Shown: positions 6,266 to 10,048 of the stretch, in pieces
Layout of the letters: each line of letters begins with the position of its first letter
Position numbering within the stretch: position 1 is the stretch's first letter
NCBI GenBank assembly: GCA_016215145.1
Contig: JACRLA010000129.1
Span: 1-10,048 of the forward strand
DNA from: Chloroflexota bacterium
Lineage (GTDB): Bacteria; Chloroflexota; Anaerolineae; Anaerolineales; VGOW01
Direction of reading: 5' to 3'
Length of the DNA stretch: 10,048 nucleotides
Notes under the pieces: model-generated
Seen by the model: the letters and a program-made list of their open reading frames with translations, nothing else
The model's database searches: none
Told to the model about the DNA's origin: nothing
Program-made: the position numbers and the translations under genes

Positions 6266-7421
6266 ATGAAGAAGGCGTTTCTTGATCTTTTGGATAAAAA
6301 GACAGTATAGATGGCAATCCTGCTTTTTTGATATTTTCGTCCACTTCCTGAAACGACTCAACCACGCGCATAGCAATCAATGTGGCGTAAGCGAACAAAT
6401 CATCTTTGTTCGCGCGTTTGAGAGCATCGTTATACCACTTCTTATGTTTTTTGTTCCCTTTAAGAGTGACGGGAAAAGGCACTCCGAAAGTTCGCAAGAT
6501 CATCATCAAAATTAATCGCGAGACTCGCCCATTGAAATCGGGGAAGGGGTGGATTCGCGCAAACTCATATGAAATCTTCGCGGCGGTGAGCATCCGTTTC
6601 TCTGGGGCAACAAGAGCATCTTTTAGAGAAGCGTTTGATCTTTTTGTATAGGCGGTCATTGCGCTTGGTATCAGTTCAGGGGACGGCAAAACGATCTCGG
6701 TCCCGGTAATATGTCGCACATCATCTCGATATTCTCCCGCAGGCACCTGACTATCCTTGAGCAACCCCTCCCCAATTTCTTTGTGAACGTTTCTAATTAC
6801 TTCCTCGGTGATTAACAAAGGGTCTGTGATATCAGAGGAGATATTTTCCTTTTCATTAATGAGCCTCAGGTATTCTCTCCATTTTTGTTCTGCATCGCTT
6901 CGATCCGGAAACTGCTTTCGGATTATTTGCGAAAGATAATAAAGAGTGAGTTGCATGTTAAAGCTCAGCGTAAATTCTTCTGCTAATAGTAAGGCTTGGT
7001 AATGTTGAATCACTTCAAGCGTCTGGCGTGATTTCTTGCCAAAGATCAACCGGGGAGTAGATTTGTCAAAGGATATTCCTTGTTCCTTAAACGCATGGCT
7101 AACCTGTTCAAAACTAATTTGTCTTGGGTTAAGAACTGATTCAAGCAACGACCCTACCTTGTGAAAAGCGTCGTACCTGTTCACTTCTGGAAAATCTTCC
7201 AACACCTTTCTCGTTTCACCCTCCGATAGACCGGCATTTTCGAGCAAGTTGCTCTCAAAAACCAATCTCATGCTACACAGTTTTCCGTAGCCTCTAATTT
7301 CTGCTTGCAAGGCAGAGTCCTTTGGTATTCGTTTATAAGCGGCAATATATCTCTGGCTCTCGTTGTTCCAGTGCCTAAACTGCTTGTACCACGGGACGTT
7401 CTTCGCAGGCTTTCTACCCAT
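6264..7421 (-). CDS. Fic-domain protein with N-terminal inhibitory motif and altered active-site loop
   Basis: This 385-residue, probably cytosolic protein belongs to the Fic (filamentation induced by cAMP) family, whose members mostly transfer AMP or another phosphate-containing group onto target side chains. The catalytic motif is H291-PFPDFNGRVSR302. His, Pro, Phe, Asp295, Asn297, Gly298, Arg299 and Arg302 are kept, but the usual Gly/Ala between Asp and Asn is Phe296. This position helps form the phosphate-holding loop, so activity may be changed. SNLLEN at 57-62 fits the (S/T)xxxE(G/N) inhibitory helix motif and lies N-terminal to the Fic core, as in class II self-inhibited Fic proteins. 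GEYR at 229-232 and the following strand region correspond to the flap that binds the target. The first 50 residues are basic and the middle (100-200) is helical without a recognised domain. The gene starts 23 bases after the stop of the zinc-ribbon membrane gene, probably as one operon. No separate antitoxin gene is seen beside it. Confidence 0.85.
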   Translation of the reverse strand: MGRKPAKNVPWYKQFRHWNNESQRYIAAYKRIPKDSALQAEIRGYGKLCSMRLVFESNLLENAGLSEGETRKVLEDFPEVNRYDAFHKVGSLLESVLNPRQISFEQVSHAFKEQGISFDKSTPRLIFGKKSRQTLEVIQHYQALLLAEEFTLSFNMQLTLYYLSQIIRKQFPDRSDAEQKWREYLRLINEKENISSDITDPLLITEEVIRNVHKEIGEGLLKDSQVPAGEYRDDVRHITGTEIVLPSPELIPSAMTAYTKRSNASLKDALVAPEKRMLTAAKISYEFARIHPFPDFNGRVSRLILMMILRTFGVPFPVTLKGNKKHKKWYNDALKRANKDDLFAYATLIAMRVVESFQEVDENIKKAGLPSILSFYPKDQETPSS

Positions 7422-7444
7422 AGCAAATCTCTAATCCCAAATCT

Positions 7445-7921
7445 CTATTCCTCTTCTTCCACTTCCTCAAGTTTCCCCTCTTTGCCCGGCGCGGTGGTGC
7501 CGCACGAAGCGCACACATTCCAGTTCAACTCGATCAACGCGCCACATTGTTTGCAAACTTTTTTCAACGCGGTTTGGCAGTGCGGGCAAATGCGCCACTC
7601 GGCTTTGGTGGCGCGGCTGCAACCGGGGCATACCAACCGCTCTTCGATTTGTTGTAGCAAGGCTTCTTCTTCAAGTGATTGTTCGTAGGCTTGAGCAATG
7701 GTTTGTGATGGGCGCAAAATTAAATAGATGATGAAACCTGGGATGTTTAATACCGCCACTACCAGCGCCGCCATCACCTGCGCCAACGGATCGCGCGAGC
7801 GTGAGCGCATATCGCGGAACGTCCAGATGATCAGTGCCAACCACAGCGCGGCGATGAACGCCCCGAGTAGCGCGATGGCGACTCTTACGTAGAATAGGAT
7901 AGAAGATAAGTCAAAGGGCAT
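7445..7921 (-). CDS. Two-TM membrane protein with C-terminal double zinc ribbon
   Basis: This 158-residue protein has two hydrophobic segments (about 10-34 and 49-69) joined by a short basic loop (RDMRSRSRDP). A Glu-rich helix (78-95) follows, then two zinc ribbons: C98xxC101 with C112xxC115, and C123xxC126 with C137xxC140. The tail is very acidic. The N-terminal part resembles the small paired-helix region seen in PLDc_N-like and other short integral membrane proteins, and the ribbons probably face the cytoplasm. Zinc ribbons of this kind bind protein or nucleic acid partners. No enzyme motif is present. The start at 7921 (MPFDLSS) is preferred over the in-frame ATG at 7957, because the extra 12 residues are translated from the AT-rich heptad repeat and show no domain character. 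No Shine-Dalgarno is visible. The gene precedes and is probably co-transcribed with the Fic gene, so it may anchor or regulate that protein, which is inference. Confidence 0.78.
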   Translation of the reverse strand: MPFDLSSILFYVRVAIALLGAFIAALWLALIIWTFRDMRSRSRDPLAQVMAALVVAVLNIPGFIIYLILRPSQTIAQAYEQSLEEEALLQQIEERLVCPGCSRATKAEWRICPHCQTALKKVCKQCGALIELNWNVCASCGTTAPGKEGKLEEVEEEE

Positions 7922-7927
7922 AGTTTG

Positions 7928-7983
7928 TAATTGGAGATTGGTAATTAGTAATTGCAAGTTTCAGACCATTTACTAATTACCAA
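7928..7983. repeat. AT-rich foldback made of degenerate tandem heptamers
   Basis: The left side holds four heptamers (TAATTGG, AGATTGG, TAATTAG, TAATTGC at 7928-7955). The right side carries the same type of unit in reverse, giving a perfect 14-bp inverted repeat (7938-7951 with 7970-7983) around an 18-base loop. It fills the gap between the divergent zinc-ribbon and radC genes and overlaps the -35 region of the radC promoter. It has no T tract after either arm, so it is not a typical terminator. Confidence 0.8.
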
Positions 7984-8006
7984 TTACTCATCACCGCGAT
8001 TATAAT
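7977..8006 (+). promoter_or_regulatory. Promoter of the radC gene, probably giving a leaderless mRNA
   Basis: A perfect TATAAT lies at 8001-8006, with a weak TTACCA -35 (7977-7982) at an 18-bp spacing. The ATG at 8014 follows the -10 box after only seven bases and has no Shine-Dalgarno, so transcription should begin at or within a base or two of the start codon. The -35 lies inside the right arm of the foldback. Confidence 0.65.
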
Positions 8007-8013
8007 CTCAAAC

Positions 8014-8721
8014 ATGAACGAAGACGAACCGACCTTCACCCCGCGCATCAGCGACATGGCAAACGAAGATCGTCCGCGCGAGCGGCTGGCGCAGGCGGGC
8101 GCGGAAGCGTTGAACAACGCCGAACTGTTGGCGATCATTTTGCGCGTGGGCATCGAAGGCGAGAACGTGATTCGGTTAAGCGAAAAACTTTTGGCGCAGA
8201 ATGATGGGTTGATCGGTTTGCTCAAAATGTCTTACGCTGATTTATGCAAAGTTAAAGGGATTGGACCGGCAAAGGCGGCGCAACTTAAATCGGCGGTGGA
8301 ACTGGGGAGGCGGTTGGCTGCCGCCACGCCCAATGAGCGGCCGCTTATCACCTCTCCGGCCGACGCGGCGAATCTGTTTATGTATGAAATGCGCGCGCTC
8401 GATCAAGAAGAAGTGCGTATCGCATTGCTCGATGTCCGCAATCGTTTAATTGGCACGCAAACTATTTATCGCGGCTCGCTCAACACCTCCATGATTCGCG
8501 TCGGCGAAATTTTTCGTGAGGCGATTAAACAAAATGCGGCGAGCGTGATCGTCGTGCATAACCATCCAAGCGGCGACCCCTCACCCTCGCCCGACGATGT
8601 CGCCGTGACGCGCATGATGTGTGAAGCCGGTAAATTGCTGGATGTCTCTGTGCATGATCACATTATCATCGGGCAGAATCGTTTTATCTCGCTCAAAGAG
8701 CGCGGATTAGGTTTTGCTTAA
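8014..8721 (+). CDS. radC: RadC/JAB-domain protein
   Basis: This 235-residue protein has the usual RadC length and layout. An N-terminal UPF0758-type region (RPRERLAQAGAEALNNAELLAIILRVG, about 20-46) is followed by a helix-hairpin-helix DNA-binding motif (KVKGIGPAKAAQLKSAVELGRRL, about 79-101). The C-terminal MPN/JAB metal-binding domain (about 110-235) carries the conserved glutamate in VGEIFREA and HNHPSGDPSPSPDD, the JAMM metal ligands. The protein should be a cytosolic metal-dependent hydrolase-like protein. Its substrate is not settled in the family, and the historic link to DNA repair is doubtful. The ATG at 8014 is supported by the TATAAT seven bases upstream. The gene is complete with all key residues and shows no sign of damage. 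It stands alone in direction relative to the divergent zinc-ribbon/Fic pair. Confidence 0.93.
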   Translation: MNEDEPTFTPRISDMANEDRPRERLAQAGAEALNNAELLAIILRVGIEGENVIRLSEKLLAQNDGLIGLLKMSYADLCKVKGIGPAKAAQLKSAVELGRRLAAATPNERPLITSPADAANLFMYEMRALDQEEVRIALLDVRNRLIGTQTIYRGSLNTSMIRVGEIFREAIKQNAASVIVVHNHPSGDPSPSPDDVAVTRMMCEAGKLLDVSVHDHIIIGQNRFISLKERGLGFA

Positions 8722-8752
8722 ACCCTTCGGGTCTTTAAGACCCGAAGGGTTT
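8720..8752. terminator. Near-perfect inverted repeat after radC, terminator or mobile intergenic repeat
   Basis: Two 16-base arms (8720-8735 and 8737-8752) are exact reverse complements with a single T between them, so a real hairpin would open a few central pairs. The left arm begins within the radC stop codon, and a short TTTGTT follows the right arm. The tail is weak for a terminator, but the A-rich start would also serve the opposite direction. The downstream glycosidase-like gene starts only 12 bases later, so the repeat could also reduce read-through into it. Confidence 0.7.
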
Positions 8753-8764
8753 GTTCACCTCGCT

Positions 8765-9967
8765 ATGCCTGAACCCCGCATTGAACAACTCTTCCTCGTC
8801 CCCGGCAGAACCAAAGCCGACGTGGCGATATGGGGCGCGGCAGTGGCGGAATACGCCGCGATGTTCCCCGGCGTCTACATCTCCAACGATCATCGTCTTG
8901 CCCTGCAACCGAACTTTGAACGCATCACCCTTGTTGAATCGGATGATTGGCACGAAGAGTTGTGGCTGTTCCTCAGACAGAACCCGCGACGATTCATTTT
9001 AGAGACTTTGGTCGCGCCGACTCCGGAAGTGTTAGCCGAACTCCTTTACGTGCGCGTCTATCACGGCTTACGCTTCGGATTTCAAACTGAATTCGATTGG
9101 AGTCCGTTGTGGAATTACAACATTTGCCTCATCGGTTTGCATGGGCGTTCCGATGGCGAGATGCAAGAAGCGGATGTACGTCTCGTGCGCGATTCGCGCA
9201 TGGAAGCGGTGAAATTAACATCACATGCTACACACGTTTCGGTACGGACGATGTATCGTTTCAACCCCGGTTTGTTCGTCATGCTGCGGCCGATTATGCG
9301 CTTCCACGACGACAACCGCCCGCGCAACATCAGCCCGGCGCAATTCGTCGCCGAGACCACCAGCGATCTACAACGCATGTTTGATGAGAACCCAAACATT
9401 CAATATGTTGAAGTGCATAACGAACCGAACCTCACCATTGAAGGTTTGGGCGGGGCTTGGAACAACGGCGTTGAGTTTGCTAATTGGTTTAATGAAACGG
9501 TGCGCTTGTTTCGCCAACGTTGGCCCGACAAAAAATATGGTTTCCCCGGGCTCTCGCCGGGTGCGGCGATTGGTGGGCAGAGGCAGGAACTTAAACAGTT
9601 TTTAGCTCAAGCGGCAGGGGCGGCGACACGCGCCGATTGGGTCGGCGTCCACGCCTATTGGACGAGCGAATACGAGATGACCGCGCCCGAAGGCGGATTC
9701 ATCTGGCGCTTGTATCGGCAATACTTTCACGATAAATTATTATTCATCACCGAGTTTGGCAATCCGGTTCAATCCAAGACTATTGTGGCGAATCAATACG
9801 CGCGCTATTATGGTATGCTCAGACACGTCGGCGGCTTGGGCGGTGCGTTTGCTTACGTTGTATCTACTTCCAACAACGAAGAGTCGCCACGCTGGGGTTG
9901 GCGCGATGAGTCCGGAAACGATTTTGGGATTGCGAAGGAAATTGGATTACGGAAGTTTATAAGATGA
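8765..9967 (+). CDS. Glycoside-hydrolase-like TIM-barrel protein (clan GH-A type)
   Basis: This 400-residue protein has no signal peptide or membrane segment. From about residue 115 it reads as a (beta/alpha)8 barrel. A strand-4-type motif VEVHNEPN supplies the candidate acid/base E220. VGVHAYW (292-298) carries the substrate-subsite His and Tyr. A strand-7-type motif LLFITEFGN supplies the candidate nucleophile E330. The spacing of about 110 residues and both motifs fit retaining clan GH-A glycosidases, but the exact family and sugar cannot be told. Residues 1-115 form a separate N-terminal region that I do not recognise. The start at 8765 is chosen because the in-frame TTG at 8714 would make radC overlap and would translate the inverted repeat into the N-terminus. 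No Shine-Dalgarno is visible. It follows radC by 43 bases with the hairpin between. A cytosolic place suggests it acts on imported oligosaccharides or that export uses another route. Confidence 0.72.
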   Translation: MPEPRIEQLFLVPGRTKADVAIWGAAVAEYAAMFPGVYISNDHRLALQPNFERITLVESDDWHEELWLFLRQNPRRFILETLVAPTPEVLAELLYVRVYHGLRFGFQTEFDWSPLWNYNICLIGLHGRSDGEMQEADVRLVRDSRMEAVKLTSHATHVSVRTMYRFNPGLFVMLRPIMRFHDDNRPRNISPAQFVAETTSDLQRMFDENPNIQYVEVHNEPNLTIEGLGGAWNNGVEFANWFNETVRLFRQRWPDKKYGFPGLSPGAAIGGQRQELKQFLAQAAGAATRADWVGVHAYWTSEYEMTAPEGGFIWRLYRQYFHDKLLFITEFGNPVQSKTIVANQYARYYGMLRHVGGLGGAFAYVVSTSNNEESPRWGWRDESGNDFGIAKEIGLRKFIR

Positions 9968-9972
9968 AAAAC

Positions 9973-10040
9973 GTAAACAGGTAAACACGTAAATAGGTAA
10001 ACAGGCAACGTGCTACCTGTTTACTTGTTTACTTGCCTAC
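9973..10040. repeat. Octamer tandem-repeat foldback at the window end
   Basis: Four tandem octamers (GTAAACAG, GTAAACAC, GTAAATAG, GTAAACAG at 9973-10004) are followed by a 12-base loop and three inverted octamers (CTGTTTAC, TTGTTTAC, TTGCCTAC at 10017-10040). The innermost pair matches perfectly and the next pair differs only by G-T wobbles. The repeat begins five bases after the glycosidase-like stop codon. It could serve as its 3' hairpin or belong to a dispersed intergenic repeat family. The right arm may continue beyond the window. Confidence 0.8.
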
Positions 10041-10048
10041 CTTTGAGA

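Noticed and set aside
8014..8721. radC as part of an anti-phage or mobile island
   Set aside because: RadC-like proteins do occur on mobile elements, but here it has full chromosomal-type length, and no integrase, tRNA or attachment repeat is visible nearby.
8714..8764. TTG start overlapping the end of radC for the glycosidase-like gene
   Set aside because: The added residues are only the translated inverted repeat. The ATG at 8765 gives a more natural N-terminus.
9973..10040. CRISPR array
   Set aside because: Units are 8 bases with no spacers and the second half is inverted. This is a tandem-repeat foldback.

Overview
The window looks like a bacterial chromosome segment of medium G+C content, most likely from an uncultured Chloroflexota (Anaerolineae-like) organism. 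That assignment is an inference. It rests on large modular exported proteins with Thr/Pro-rich linkers, a LysM domain and a DNRLRE-like module, on promoters that sit almost on the start codon, and on small tandem-repeat foldbacks between genes. No rRNA, tRNA, CRISPR array or transposase is visible.

Region 1 (1-2570, genes on the minus strand). A terminator for a gene left of the window is followed by three minus-strand genes. In transcription order they are a MerR-type regulator with a GyrI-like ligand domain (1666-2532), a small SRPBCC-fold protein (1153-1629) and an NAD-binding epimerase/SDR-like enzyme (107-1054). The regulator gene and the enzyme gene are each preceded by nearly the same 23-bp dyad. 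In both cases the dyad lies inside a promoter with a 19-bp spacer, the classic MerR arrangement. This makes the block a small self-contained, ligand-responsive regulon. It also shows that the enzyme starts at 1054, not at the upstream ATG.

Region 2 (2571-6265, plus strand). A 926-residue exported or membrane-anchored modular protein carries Ig-like, LysM, FN3-like, two duplicated Cys-containing and DNRLRE-like modules. It runs out of frame into a 262-residue remnant (Ig-like domain, Thr/Pro linker, second beta domain) that has no signal peptide. The junction near 5395-5405 looks like a deletion or misjoin that fused two paralogous surface-protein genes. A strong two-way terminator (6225-6265) closes the unit.

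Region 3 (6264-7921, minus strand). A two-gene unit encodes a small two-TM, double zinc-ribbon membrane protein followed by a Fic-domain protein. The Fic protein has an N-terminal inhibitory motif and an altered active-site loop (HPFPDFNGR).

Region 4 (7922-10048, plus strand). An AT-rich heptad-repeat foldback contains part of the promoter of a RadC/JAB-domain gene whose mRNA appears leaderless. A nearly loop-free inverted repeat separates radC from a cytosolic TIM-barrel glycoside-hydrolase-like protein with two candidate catalytic glutamates. The window ends in an octamer-repeat foldback.
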